In this document: positions 17,035-24,843 of the stretch, piece after piece
How positions within the stretch are numbered: the stretch's first letter is position 1
How the letters are laid out: each line of letters starts with the position of its first letter
NCBI RefSeq assembly: GCF_003570995.1
Contig: NZ_QXIY01000016.1
Span: forward strand, 1-64,000
Source: Candidatus Cryosericum septentrionale
GTDB taxonomy: Bacteria; Caldisericota; Caldisericia; Cryosericales; Cryosericaceae
Direction: 5' to 3'
Length of the DNA: 64,000 bases
The notes under the pieces: model-generated
The model's input: only the letters and a program-made list of their open reading frames with translations
The model's database searches: none
Told to the model about the DNA's origin: nothing
Program-made: the position numbers and the translations under genes

Positions 17035-18033
17035 ATGAAGAAGAGAGTTTCAGGAATCATTGCTTTGTTCTTGTCGTTTCTGGTGTTAACAGGATGCGCA
17101 GGACAAGGGAATGCACCTCATGAGTATGTCGCAGTCTATACAAATTCGGAGCTCTTTATTAACTGGGCAGAAACGGACAATAAACTGACGGGACAACTTC
17201 AACAAGCGTCGGTCGATAACAACACTCTTGCAGTAACGAGTGAAAACTATTCCTTTAATGGAGTACTCAATGGAGCAGATATAAGCATTACCCTTTCAAA
17301 TGGGATAACAATGACCGGCACCTTAAACAAGAACGTACTAACGCTGTCGTACCCGGCTAATGATGGAACTGGAACAATGGCAACAATCGCTTTTAAGCCA
17401 GGAAGTGTTACGGACTTCAACCAGGCAGTTGATGGTTTTCAGAAGCAAAAGAAAGAGAAAGATGCCAGTGATGCGGATGTGTCTTTGTTAATGGCCATCA
17501 CCGAGGACAAATTGGATGCTTTACAGGCAGCCGGTGTTAGTTTTGATGACGATATGGATTCTTTTGGATCTCTTTTGAAGGGAATGCAGTCGTACTACCA
17601 ATTCTTGAAGTCTTATGTCTCTGAGCAACCGCTTACTTCTGGGCGATTGGACGTTGTTTCTCAGCAACTGAACGTTCTTTCTTCTCAATTGGATAACATC
17701 AAGAATTTTTTGGATGTTGATTCATCTGCTTTTGGCGGTTCTTTTGGATATCATGTTCAACAAGCGCAGGCTTTGTATGCGCAGCTTGGAAATGATATTA
17801 CGAAACTCCAACAAAATTGGAAAATGTACCAGAGGTTGAACGTTTCTGATTCCCCAGTAAGGGCGGACGCCGTTTCTTCGGCAATTGGAGGTGCGCAAAA
17901 ACAACAAGCAGCCCTATCACAGAGGATTGCCGTGGCACAACAACAGGGCGATTCATACCATAGCCAAGGCGAGAAGATCTACCAAACGGCGAGTAAATAC
18001 GTTTCTGGTTTAACCGCTTCTGGTTCTAATTGA
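17035..18033 (+). CDS. Lipoprotein of unknown function
   Basis: 332 residues with a lipobox (FLVLTGCAG, Cys at about 21), so it is processed by Lgt and signal peptidase II; lgt itself is at the right end of the window. Residues 30-130 look beta-rich, with repeated strands (GVLNGADISITLSNGITMTGTL). The rest is helical and Gln-rich (LQQNWKMYQ, IGGAQKQQAAL), likely coiled coil. Base composition is more AT-rich than most neighbours, suggesting foreign origin. Confidence 0.65.
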   Translation: MKKRVSGIIALFLSFLVLTGCAGQGNAPHEYVAVYTNSELFINWAETDNKLTGQLQQASVDNNTLAVTSENYSFNGVLNGADISITLSNGITMTGTLNKNVLTLSYPANDGTGTMATIAFKPGSVTDFNQAVDGFQKQKKEKDASDADVSLLMAITEDKLDALQAAGVSFDDDMDSFGSLLKGMQSYYQFLKSYVSEQPLTSGRLDVVSQQLNVLSSQLDNIKNFLDVDSSAFGGSFGYHVQQAQALYAQLGNDITKLQQNWKMYQRLNVSDSPVRADAVSSAIGGAQKQQAALSQRIAVAQQQGDSYHSQGEKIYQTASKYVSGLTASGSN

Positions 18034-18044
18034 GTTGGGAAGGC

Positions 18045-18086
18045 AAAATGGCGGAACGTGTCCATCAAAAATGGACTAGCCATTTT
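18045..18086 (+). terminator. Two-part hairpin after the lipoprotein gene
   Basis: AAAATGGC (18045-18052) pairs with GCCATTTT (18079-18086), and inside it CCAT pairs with ATGG. It would serve as a terminator for the lipoprotein transcript. Confidence 0.45.
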
Positions 18087-18227
18087 AGGGCACTAAGAAA
18101 GGCGACCCTACAAACACACGGCAAGCCATGTAAAAGCTCTGCCTTGCCCCGGGAAACGGCATACCACAGGGCGACTGGATTGCTATTTCGGGGAAGTCCA
18201 GCTTCCCACTCGGCCAGGGCTTTGCAA

Positions 18228-18319
18228 AAAGAAAAGAGGTTGCTACCTTACGGTAGCAACCTCTCATTTGGCGGCATACAAGCCTCCGGGATTTTCCAAA
18301 GATCCGAAGAAGTTTGGGA
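18228..18319 (-). ncRNA. Predicted short RNA A of plasmid-like module
   Basis: A promoter (18326-18353) is followed about 90 nt later by a 13-bp hairpin (18235-18247/18252-18264) with a TTTTCTTTTT tail on the minus strand; only tiny frames lie between. The RNA would carry a 5' stem-loop (CCAAA...TTTGG), an open CCGGAGGCTTG segment and the terminator, a plan shared with predicted RNAs B and D. A nine-codon frame starting at an ATG after GGAGG ends in the terminator loop, so a leader-peptide role cannot be excluded. Confidence 0.45.
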
Positions 18320-18325
18320 CAATTT

Positions 18326-18353
18326 GTTATACAGAAAGACGAAAAAGTGGCAA
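18326..18353 (-). promoter_or_regulatory. Module promoter A
   Basis: Minus strand: -35 TTGCCA (18353-18348), 16-bp spacer, -10 TATAAC (18331-18326). First of five copies with the same spacing and a CTTTTT start to the spacer. Confidence 0.65.
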
Positions 18354-18361
18354 TTTCTGAG

Positions 18362-19132
18362 CTAGTCGGCATGAGTCATATTTCTGATCGACTTTATCGC
18401 ACGATAATTGTTGTGAAGGACTTCTCTTTCTTGTGATGGTTTAGGACCAAAAATCAAAGTGAAGCCGATGACTTTCCGAGATTGTTTCTTTTCCAGGAAC
18501 TTGACAATTTGCAGATCCGTATTCTTGTTGATTTCTTTTAGAGCAGGAAGGAGAATTCGTGCTTTTATATTCGAATACTGTTCGAAGGCCGGCTTCTTGT
18601 CAATTTGCAAGAGTGTTTTGAATTCTTCTAGGGTAAAGTCCTTCTTGTGGTGAAATGCTAATTCCATTTTGAGAAGCTCATAAATTCGGATGGAATAGGT
18701 GGAATGCATAGCCAAAACGCAAGCTAGCGGATAGGTGGTGAAACGGGTTTTCAGCTGCAAGAAGTAAGGCTTCAGCCGGGGAGCGAAAGATACCTGAACG
18801 GAACCGGAACCCTCTAAATGGTGAAAGGAAGCGAACCAAGCCAGCTTGGTCCGGTCTTTCTTGCCCTCGGGGGTGAGCTCTTCAATAGTAAAGACCTTCT
18901 CCATTAGGGCTTGAACTTCGGTGTCTATTCGGGTATACGCGCTGTCGAGAGATATACCCATTTCCGCTGCAATTTCTGAAATCAGGATGTCGTACTCTTC
19001 GAAAGCTTGGTCCTCAACCCGGACCCTACCCATGACGAAGAGGATCAGTTTCTGTTGCGTAAGGGTCAATTCGTAGCGAGCATTCTCAATGAAATAATTC
19101 GACTTTTTTACAAGATTGTTTTTTTCATTCAT
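18362..19132 (-). CDS. Plasmid replication initiator, Rep_3 family
   Basis: 256 residues. The N-terminus NYFIENARYELTLTQQKLI and the later YSIRIYELLKME region are typical of Rep_3/RepB initiators, which have two winged-helix domains that bind iterons and melt the origin of theta-replicating plasmids. I take the ATG at 19132 because GGAAGGTGAG lies just before it; an upstream in-frame start has no site. The iterons (19197-19236) lie 65-105 bp upstream, as expected. Transcription probably ends at the terminator shared with short RNA A. Presence in a chromosomal island implies an integrated plasmid or replicating mobile element. Confidence 0.88.
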   Translation of the reverse strand: MNEKNNLVKKSNYFIENARYELTLTQQKLILFVMGRVRVEDQAFEEYDILISEIAAEMGISLDSAYTRIDTEVQALMEKVFTIEELTPEGKKDRTKLAWFASFHHLEGSGSVQVSFAPRLKPYFLQLKTRFTTYPLACVLAMHSTYSIRIYELLKMELAFHHKKDFTLEEFKTLLQIDKKPAFEQYSNIKARILLPALKEINKNTDLQIVKFLEKKQSRKVIGFTLIFGPKPSQEREVLHNNYRAIKSIRNMTHAD

Positions 19133-19597
19133 TTTTCTCACCTTCCAAGAATAGTGTAACACAATAATTAGAATAAACAACTAATTTCAGTCTCAACAAC
19201 GTAAATGTAATAGTTGGCAACGTAAATGTAATAGTTCGAGGAAGAAAAATCAATAGTAATCAGCGTTTCCAGACGGTATAAAAGATCTTAAAAGATCCGA
19301 AGATTCCAACTAGAAAAAAAAGAAAGTGCTTTAAAGATGGGCGCGGAAGAAATGTTCAATTGCAATGCGGGTTTGCGGGTTTTTGTCTTCTTTCTCGTGG
19401 TTTTGTTTTTTCTCTCGTTGGGCTTTTGCTTTTTTCTCAAATGGGATTTTCGGGGGGATCCTCGAACTAAAAAAGGAGCTCTCCTTTGCTTTTTAGTCCT
19501 TTAATTTGCCCAGCCCAACTATTACATTTGTTGGCATTTCAATTACTCCGTATAACATAGTAGAAGGATCGATAATTTGATCTATTGGAGGTAAAAA
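19133..19597. other. Probable replication origin region
   Basis: AT-rich, gene-free stretch between the divergent rep gene and the small gene at 19598. It holds two direct iterons at 19197-19236 and a diverged inverted copy (AACTATTACATTT) from 19517. Long A and T runs at 19310-19450 could be the unwinding element. Confidence 0.55.
19197..19236. repeat. Two iterons, 21-bp period
   Basis: CAACGTAAATGTAATAGTT occurs at 19197-19215 and 19218-19236, two perfect 19-mers 21 bp apart, about two helical turns. This spacing is usual for Rep_3 binding sites. Confidence 0.7.
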
Positions 19598-19756
19598 ATG
19601 GAAAAATTAGATTATAAATTATTAAGGGATATTTTGTATCAATTAATAGTTGTTAAACATTTGGCATTTTATGATACTAATGCGATTGAAATGGATATAA
19701 AACATCAGTTAGATTTATTAAATGAAATTGTTTTTAATATGGAGGCAAAAAAATGA
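19598..19756 (+). CDS. 52-residue protein, coupled to next gene
   Basis: Very AT-rich gene with a strong TTGGAGGT site before the ATG. Its stop overlaps the ATG of the next gene (ATGA), so the two are coupled. The peptide is rich in Leu, Asp and Lys and should be largely helical (DYKLLRDILYQLIVVKHLA). Not recognised. Divergent from rep across the origin, a position often used by copy-control or maintenance genes. Confidence 0.55.
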   Translation: MEKLDYKLLRDILYQLIVVKHLAFYDTNAIEMDIKHQLDLLNEIVFNMEAKK

Positions 19757-20490
19757 CCGAATTAGATCGAATGTTAGCGGATAATCAAAATAGTACTCGT
19801 ATGAACCAAGCGAAGCAGATAGCCAAAAGCACGGCGGAAGTGGCGCTGTTGGCCGTTGGTATTCACGGCAAGGCCATTTTAAGCAAGGCGGCGGGCAGTA
19901 TTAAAACGCCCCTCGCAAAAACCGTGCTAAAAAACACGAGCGCCGAACCCTTGAAAAAAAACCTAAAAGCTGGTTATGATACCCTCTACGAAGTCGGTAA
20001 GAAAAAGCTAAAAGACCCAAAACTTTTGCAGACCCTTGGCAAAGGCGCGGAAATCGTTGGAAAAGAGGGGGTTGCTCGAATTAAGGGCGAAATTAAAAAA
20101 CAACTTCCGCCAGAGATAGCCGCCCTTCAAGATATTTCAGCCGGCTTCACGAACACAAGGGAACTCTTAAAGGCGCTTCATTCTCCCCTTCCTACCGAAA
20201 TAAACGGAGTAATAAATGCCGTTTCAAAGGCTACGCTTGGCAAAGGGGATCTCACGCACGGAGTGATAGGCTATGCGAATAAGGTATTAAAGAGCATCGC
20301 CGTGCCGGGCAAAAATTCAAAATATATTCTGGCGCAATTAAAGGGCGGCGAGGCGCAAATAGATAAAATGATCGGCCAAACTACGGCGGAGCTATTAAAA
20401 GATACAAAAGAAATGTTGGAAAACTCAGAAAAAGATGCGGAAGACGAAGCCCGCAGCGAAGAAGATATTAAACGAATACGTAAAGCTTAA
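19753..20490 (+). CDS. Lys/Ala-rich hypothetical protein
   Basis: 245 residues rich in Lys, Ala and Leu with long predicted helices (KKNLKAGYDTLYEVGKKKL, LKDTKEMLENSEKDAEDE). No signal peptide; one moderately hydrophobic segment at about 30-45. The acidic, charged C-terminus (EARSEEDIKRIRKA) may be coiled coil. Not recognised. Coupled to the 52-residue gene upstream. Codon usage is AT-biased like the rest of the plasmid-like module. Confidence 0.55.
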   Translation: MTELDRMLADNQNSTRMNQAKQIAKSTAEVALLAVGIHGKAILSKAAGSIKTPLAKTVLKNTSAEPLKKNLKAGYDTLYEVGKKKLKDPKLLQTLGKGAEIVGKEGVARIKGEIKKQLPPEIAALQDISAGFTNTRELLKALHSPLPTEINGVINAVSKATLGKGDLTHGVIGYANKVLKSIAVPGKNSKYILAQLKGGEAQIDKMIGQTTAELLKDTKEMLENSEKDAEDEARSEEDIKRIRKA

Positions 20491-20519
20491 TTAAGTAAAA
20501 GAATTTAATTAAATATATG

Positions 20520-20603
20520 AAAAAAGGCAGAATTGCTTCTGCCCTTCTTCATTTTCGCGCAAGACCTCCGTAATTGCCCAAACCGTTAGGAGCGGTTTAG
20601 AAC
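20520..20603 (-). ncRNA. Predicted short RNA B of plasmid-like module
   Basis: Runs from promoter B (20610-20637) to the hairpin GGCAGAA/TTCTGCC (20526-20543), which on the minus strand is followed by TTTTTTC. It has a 5' stem-loop (AAACCG...CGGTTT), an open ACGGAGGTCTTGCGCG segment and the terminator, as in RNAs A and D. It is antisense to the region just after the gene at 19753, not to its coding part. Confidence 0.45.
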
Positions 20604-20609
20604 ATTTTT

Positions 20610-20637
20610 GTTATACAAGAAAGTAAAAAACTGTCAA
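20610..20637 (-). promoter_or_regulatory. Module promoter B
   Basis: Minus strand: consensus -35 TTGACA (20637-20632), 16-bp spacer, -10 TATAAC (20615-20610). Confidence 0.7.
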
Positions 20638-20654
20638 TTTTTTGAGGCCAAAGA

Positions 20655-20686
20655 GAAGGGGTGGTATATATCTACACCACCCCTTC
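20655..20686 (-). terminator. Terminator of the DUF2958 operon
   Basis: GAAGGGGTGGT (20655-20665) pairs with ACCACCCCTTC (20676-20686). It lies downstream of the 85-residue gene on the minus strand. A near-identical 11-bp hairpin occurs at 22404-22431. Confidence 0.55.
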
Positions 20687-20763
20687 AAAATAGATAATTT
20701 CTAATATAGTCGCTTTGATTTTTGTTAGAAAACCAAGCCCCTTAATTTTCAACAATTTCTGTT

Positions 20764-21021
20764 CTATGGCTTTTTCAAGACCTCGATGTGGTTTTCCAGC
20801 CTTTCAATATCTTGTGCTAGAATTTTCCTTAATTCTATAACTTCATCGTCGGTAAGTTCTATTTTGTATATTTTTTTTCTTATTTTTTCTGCGTATGCTT
20901 TCTCTTCGGTAGTAGGAAGACCAAAATCATAAACAACACCTCTACTTAACAAAATATCGTGTTCTTCATATTTTTTCGTTTCGTAAGTGGTGCTGTTGCT
21001 GTTTTCTCTTATTTCTTTCAT
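20764..21021 (-). CDS. 85-residue hypothetical protein
   Basis: Charged, helical protein; the C-terminus (ELTDDEVIELRKILAQDIER) looks like a small coiled coil. It follows the DUF2958 gene by 9 bp on the same strand with an AGGGGG site, so the two form an operon driven by promoter C. Not recognised. Confidence 0.5.
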   Translation of the reverse strand: MKEIRENSNSTTYETKKYEEHDILLSRGVVYDFGLPTTEEKAYAEKIRKKIYKIELTDDEVIELRKILAQDIERLENHIEVLKKP

Positions 21022-21030
21022 TTCAGCCCC

Positions 21031-21360
21031 CTAATTGAACCCGTAGATCTTGCGGCACTCACTCAGCTTGTATGGAGTGAAGTTGATGTCACGTTCAATG
21101 CGCGGGATACCCATGAACTGCAACGCTTTGACTTCTGCAATGCTGGTGTACCCAAATTCGTTGTCTGCCAACCCCGTGACATATCCGAATACGTTCCCTT
21201 CTTTTGGATAGTACGCAGTCACATAGTACGTGTACGAGCCGTACGGGTCGAACCAACGCACAACAACTGTCGGGTCGGATACGTCCTGCTCACCCAACTT
21301 TGCGAGCATCTTCTCTTGTTCCTTTGTGATTAGTAGCCTTTCGTTATCTTCATTTTTCAT
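21031..21360 (-). CDS. DUF2958 domain protein
   Basis: 109 residues. TVVVRWFDPYGSYTYYVTA, VFGYVTGLADNEFGYTSIAE and RIERDINFTPYKLSE match DUF2958, a small family common on plasmids and mobile elements with no settled function. A strong TAGGAGGTG precedes the ATG. Transcription should start near 21421 from promoter C, giving a 60-nt leader that contains a terminator-like hairpin, so expression may be attenuated. Confidence 0.8.
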   Translation of the reverse strand: MKNEDNERLLITKEQEKMLAKLGEQDVSDPTVVVRWFDPYGSYTYYVTAYYPKEGNVFGYVTGLADNEFGYTSIAEVKALQFMGIPRIERDINFTPYKLSECRKIYGFN

Positions 21361-21394
21361 TTTAACACCTCCTAAGTGTTAGAATTTTGAAAAC

Positions 21395-21420
21395 CCCAAA
21401 AGCACTAGCATACTTTTGGG
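21395..21420 (-). promoter_or_regulatory. Attenuator-like hairpin in DUF2958 leader
   Basis: CCCAAAAG (21395-21402) and CTTTTGGG (21413-21420) form an 8-bp stem that in minus-strand RNA is followed by GTTTTC, just after the expected start of transcription and before the ribosome site. Confidence 0.45.
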
Positions 21421-21427
21421 ATCTTTT

Positions 21428-21455
21428 GTTATACAGAAAGCCGAAAAAGTGGCAA
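21428..21455 (-). promoter_or_regulatory. Module promoter C (DUF2958 operon)
   Basis: Minus strand: -35 TTGCCA (21455-21450), 16-bp spacer, -10 TATAAC (21433-21428). Confidence 0.65.
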
Positions 21456-21471
21456 TTTTCTGAGAATAAGG

Positions 21472-21558
21472 AAAAAGGCAGATTTTTTATCTGCCTTTTT
21501 TATTCGGCCGCGCAAGCCTTCTTAATTTGCCCTTGCCTCACGCTGTGGAGGTTTGGAA
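21472..21558 (-). ncRNA. Predicted short RNA D of plasmid-like module
   Basis: From promoter D (21565-21592) to a strong symmetric terminator (AAAAAGGCAGAT 21472-21483 / ATCTGCCTTTTT 21489-21500). It has a 5' stem-loop (CCTC...GAGG), an open AAGAAGGCTTGCGCG segment and the terminator. The segment GCTTGCGCG is shared with RNA B. Transcription would stop before promoter C, insulating the DUF2958 operon. Confidence 0.45.
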
Positions 21559-21564
21559 CAATTT

Positions 21565-21592
21565 GTTATACAAGAAGTTCAAAAAGTGGCAA
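21565..21592 (-). promoter_or_regulatory. Module promoter D
   Basis: Minus strand: -35 TTGCCA (21592-21587), 16-bp spacer, -10 TATAAC (21570-21565). It sits immediately after the stop of the 251-residue gene at 21602. Confidence 0.65.
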
Positions 21593-21601
21593 TTTTTGAT
21601 T

Positions 21602-22357
21602 TTAATTGCCTTTTTGGGCGGGGAAAAACCTATACCGGTTTTGCTGACTAACCGCAAAAATAAACGGATGGACGAAGCGCGGGGTAGCTTCGCTTACATG
21701 GCCGTCTTTTTGGTGGAAGTAATACTCAGCTTTTGGCGTCAAATGTAAAAAATTGCGGCGTAAAAGTCCCACTATTATAACCCTGTCGAAGGCCGTAATC
21801 GAACAATAATCTAAGCTTGCTCGCGCTTTTTTTGAAGCTCGCTTCCAAGCTTCGTCGTTGCCTATGCGGAGAATATCGTTTTCAGTAGCAAGCCTTAAAT
21901 GTTCGAGGTAAGCGGCGGCCCTTATAACGAGCTTGCCGTTAATAAACCGGACTTCGTAAGGCAGAAGCTCTAACCAGCCCTTTCGCAAGTCAATGCTTTG
22001 CGCGGCATTTTCGGTGGGTTGAGCTTTTTTCTCTTTTTTCTTACGAAAAAGCACGGCGGTTGGAAGGCTTGAAGTTGCGTAATATTGGAAAAGCCCCGGG
22101 ACTTGAAGCCGAACTATTCCCAGCTTCAAAAGCTGGGCTTCGGTATAAAGGGCTACACTTTCGCGCGGAATTAACAAAACAAACGGCCTACTCGAAAGGG
22201 TATGGCCTAGCTCTTTTGCTATTTTCACGGAAAGCAGGGCGTCGGCATAGCTGACGCAGGTTAATTTTCTGGTCCAAAGCCTATTGCGAGCCGAGGCTTG
22301 ATCCAGCTCAGAAACTAATATGTTTTTTAAGATGTAAGTGCTATCGGTTAAGTCCAT
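21602..22357 (-). CDS. Hypothetical plasmid-module protein
   Basis: 251 residues, soluble, basic. Residues 1-100 contain an alternating strand/helix pattern (FVLLIPRESVALYTEAQLLKL); a Lys-rich linker (FRKKKEKKAQP) joins it to a second half (LPYEVRFINGKLVIRAAAYLE ... DYCSITAFDRVIIVGLLRR). No family recognised. An AGGGGGT run precedes the ATG. Divergent codon bias matches the module. A role in replication, partition or mobilisation is possible but unsupported. Confidence 0.55.
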   Translation of the reverse strand: MDLTDSTYILKNILVSELDQASARNRLWTRKLTCVSYADALLSVKIAKELGHTLSSRPFVLLIPRESVALYTEAQLLKLGIVRLQVPGLFQYYATSSLPTAVLFRKKKEKKAQPTENAAQSIDLRKGWLELLPYEVRFINGKLVIRAAAYLEHLRLATENDILRIGNDEAWKRASKKARASLDYCSITAFDRVIIVGLLRRNFLHLTPKAEYYFHQKDGHVSEATPRFVHPFIFAVSQQNRYRFFPAQKGN

Positions 22358-22403
22358 TTTAATACCCCCTTTTAATAGAGTTTTAATAAAGCTTTTTGGT
22401 AAA

Positions 22404-22431
22404 GAAGGGGTGATGATTAAATCACCCCTTC
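22404..22431. terminator. Hairpin, second copy of the GAAGGGGTG type
   Basis: Perfect 11-bp arms 22404-22414 and 22421-22431 with a 6-nt loop, nearly identical to 20655-20686. It lies in the leader of the 251-residue gene on the minus strand; it may end an upstream minus-strand transcript. Confidence 0.5.
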
Positions 22432-22981
22432 AATATTGAAAATTTCTTGGTCGCTTTTCAGCGAAACCAATGGGACACCTTCTAAAACAAGGCGCCAGCT
22501 TAAAAGTTCTAAGCCTTACATTGCCCTTCGAAACCTTTTTGTTTTTTTAGTAGAAAAACAAGAGGAAAAATTCGAAAGTTGTAAAATATACAATACAAAT
22601 ACACAAATGCTCTTTTTCATACAGAAAAAGATCCGTGAAGCTGTTCCGGTGGTTTTTGGCGCCTTTGACGATATCACTATCGCAAAGGAAAATGGGAGGT
22701 ATTACTATCCCCAGACGGTGAGATTTACACTCACTAAGCTTAGCACTTTGCCAGCACCAGCCTGCCCTAACACCACGCGCTTAATTCCCCGGCCTTGAAA
22801 ATTGGAGCGGTCAGGAAAAACCAGTTTGCCTATCCAAGATAAAAATGAATAAACGAGAGTTTTCGAAGCTCAAAAGCCTTTGTGAAAACGAGGTTCAGGG
22901 TTGAAGCTAAAAGACCCTGTATTCAAGGCTGATGCCTTGCCTAACTTATTACGATAGGCGGCTAACATCTCTTTATTCTTG
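22432..22981. other. No clear gene; decayed coding traces
   Basis: AT-rich stretch with interrupted frames. On the minus strand around 22720-22790 the sequence VLGQAGAGK looks like a Walker A motif soon followed by a stop, suggesting a dead ATPase or helicase gene. Nothing else recognised. Confidence 0.3.
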
Positions 22982-23353
22982 CTATACTTGCCCGATTTGA
23001 AAACTTGTCAGTGTTGCCTGACTGATTACCAGAAAAAACTTTGCCGCTTTTTCTGGGTTAGGGCTTTTAAGGGCGCTGCGCTTTAAGACATCCTGCGATG
23101 TCTCACATTGTATGCCGGGCTTCCCCGACATTTTATGGTCTCCACCTTCACTTATGTGAAAGTTTCCACCACCCCTATCATTAGACTGTTTAACCCCTTT
23201 CGGAGCCGCCAGCTTGGTCTTGGTTTCGGATTTACTGTCGCCCGACTTAAAATTATTATTGGGTCGAAATGGCTTATCAAAGGCCATAGCTCCCGTTCTC
23301 GCACGCACGAACCTCTCACGAGGTATGCGGCGATCGGACAGTTTCACGGACAC
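22982..23353 (-). CDS. Doubtful hypothetical protein downstream of promoter E
   Basis: Up to 123 residues from a GTG at 23353, or about 101 from an ATG at 23287 that has GGGAG close by. The sequence is polar and low in hydrophobic residues, with no family match. Its support is position: promoter E lies about 40 bp upstream on the same strand. It may instead be non-coding. Confidence 0.3.
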   Translation of the reverse strand: MSVKLSDRRIPRERFVRARTGAMAFDKPFRPNNNFKSGDSKSETKTKLAAPKGVKQSNDRGGGNFHISEGGDHKMSGKPGIQCETSQDVLKRSALKSPNPEKAAKFFLVISQATLTSFQIGQV

Positions 23354-23390
23354 AAAAAATTGGCACTACTAATGCCTTTGTGATTTTTAT

Positions 23391-23418
23391 GTTATACAAG
23401 GATCTCAAAAACTGTCAA
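23391..23418 (-). promoter_or_regulatory. Module promoter E
   Basis: Minus strand: consensus -35 TTGACA (23418-23413), 16-bp spacer, -10 TATAAC (23396-23391). Rightmost of five copies. Confidence 0.7.
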
Positions 23419-23419
23419 T

Positions 23420-23985
23420 TTTTGCCCTACTCCTAAATATATATTAACTTCTATTATAGTTTTAAGAAAAGAAAAAGAATAGGAAAAGTGCTTTAATACT
23501 GCTTAAAAGCCTTGTTTCAAAAAAGGAACATAAAAAGCAAAAAAAAGAAATTCAAAAGTGCAAAATGCACTTCCTTCGAAACCCGCTTTGGAACAGGGTT
23601 TGCGAGAAGAAAGGCCGAAAAAGCTAAAAGCCAGCTCGAAAAGGAAAAAAGTGCTGGAATAGACGAAAAGCCAGTTAGGTGGCATCGCCTTTTTTTGAGC
23701 CCTTCAATAAACGGAAAAGAGGTTTATTCAAGGGTTCAAAAGCGAGCCCGTTCTAACAGAGAAGGGATACCTTGCACGTCCGATGAGCGCAGCGCGGCAC
23801 GCTTTGAAAAGAGGAACGAGCGAACTCTTGCTGGCTCAACCGACGTGCCAGGAAAGTGCCGGTGGTACGGCAACCAGGTTTGACGAACTCCAAGAATGCT
23901 ACTACACTCAAAAACTGCAAGGAGGCTGCCAGCGTAGAGCCGGCGTCCTTGAAGGAAGCATCATTGCGGCAACAGTGGAGGAAAC
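23420..23985. other. Boundary region between plasmid-like module and R-M genes
   Basis: Begins AT-rich and Lys-codon-rich (AAA runs at 23465-23560) and rises to normal GC by about 23760. A frame at 23512-23883 is open but has low-complexity Lys content and no site; I do not call it. The right edge of the module is probably in this stretch. Confidence 0.4.
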
Positions 23986-24822
23986 GTGTACGCCAAGCGC
24001 AAGAAACTAGAAAGCATAGCCAATTTGATACTGTTGGGGGACTGTCTCGATGTACTCAAAACGATCCCAGACAACAGTATTGACCTAATTATTACGTCGC
24101 CACCCTATGCCGACAACCGTAAGCACACCTACGGCGGCATCTCCCCTGACGAATACGTGGAATGGTTCATCCCGAGGAGTGCCGAGATGCTGCGGGTACT
24201 CAAACCAACGGGAACCTTCATACTGAACATCAAGGAAAAGGTTGTCGATGGCGAACGACACACGTATGTTCTTCGGCTGATCTTGGCAATGCATGATCAA
24301 GGATGGCTCTGGACTGAGGAATTCATGTGGCATAAGCGTAATTGCTACCCCGGGAAGTGGTCAAACAGACTGAGGGATTCGTGGGAGCGGCTACTACAAT
24401 TCAACAAGGCCAAACAGTTCAAGATGCGGCAAGAGGCGGTTATGGTTCCTGTGGGAGATTGGGCCAAGACGAGGCTAAATCACCTTAGCAATACTGACAA
24501 GGTGCGGGACGAATCAAAAGTGCAGAGTGGGTTTGGCAAGAAGATAGACAATTGGGTCGGGAGAGAGAAGGTCTATCCGACTAACGTGCTGTGGATGGCA
24601 ACAGAATGTTTCAATCGCAATCACAGTGCGACTTTCCCCGTTGAACTGCCGACATGGTTCATCCGCCTTTTTACGGACCCCGGAGATATTATACTGGATC
24701 CATTTATTGGCTCCGGCACGACAGCCATTGCCGCAAAAGGGCTTGATCGAGACTACATTGGAATAGAGATACTGCCAAAGTACAAAGAGATAGCCGAGGA
24801 ACGACTGAGAAACGGAAAGTGA
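23986..24822 (+). CDS. DNA methyltransferase (SPPY type, beta class)
   Basis: 278 residues. The catalytic motif TSPPY is at about residues 37-41 and the SAM-binding motif DPFIGSGTTAIAA at about 240, so the order is catalytic then SAM-binding (beta class). SPPY favours N4-cytosine methylation, though some N6-adenine enzymes share it. The GTG start has GGAGGA 3 nt upstream. The restriction enzyme gene follows after 21 bp, so this is the protective half of a type II R-M system. Recognition site unknown. Confidence 0.85.
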   Translation: MYAKRKKLESIANLILLGDCLDVLKTIPDNSIDLIITSPPYADNRKHTYGGISPDEYVEWFIPRSAEMLRVLKPTGTFILNIKEKVVDGERHTYVLRLILAMHDQGWLWTEEFMWHKRNCYPGKWSNRLRDSWERLLQFNKAKQFKMRQEAVMVPVGDWAKTRLNHLSNTDKVRDESKVQSGFGKKIDNWVGREKVYPTNVLWMATECFNRNHSATFPVELPTWFIRLFTDPGDIILDPFIGSGTTAIAAKGLDRDYIGIEILPKYKEIAEERLRNGK

Positions 24823-24843
24823 AATGAGGCTAAGGAGGGCATA

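Noticed and set aside
18030..18365. 111-codon plus-strand frame after the lipoprotein gene
   Set aside because: It runs through two hairpins and promoter A; no coding signal.
22436..22798. 120-codon plus-strand frame in the plasmid-like module
   Set aside because: No ribosome site or family match and it crosses the shared hairpin region; treated as chance.
18312..23425. The five repeated 38-bp units as dif/Xer or integron attC recombination sites
   Set aside because: They lack the paired 11-bp inverted arms of dif and the GTTRRRY/RYYYAAC ends of attC. Each reads perfectly as a sigma-70 promoter on one strand with constant 16-bp spacing.
23512..23883. 123-codon Lys-rich frame
   Set aside because: Low complexity from A-rich DNA, no ribosome site, composition changes midway.
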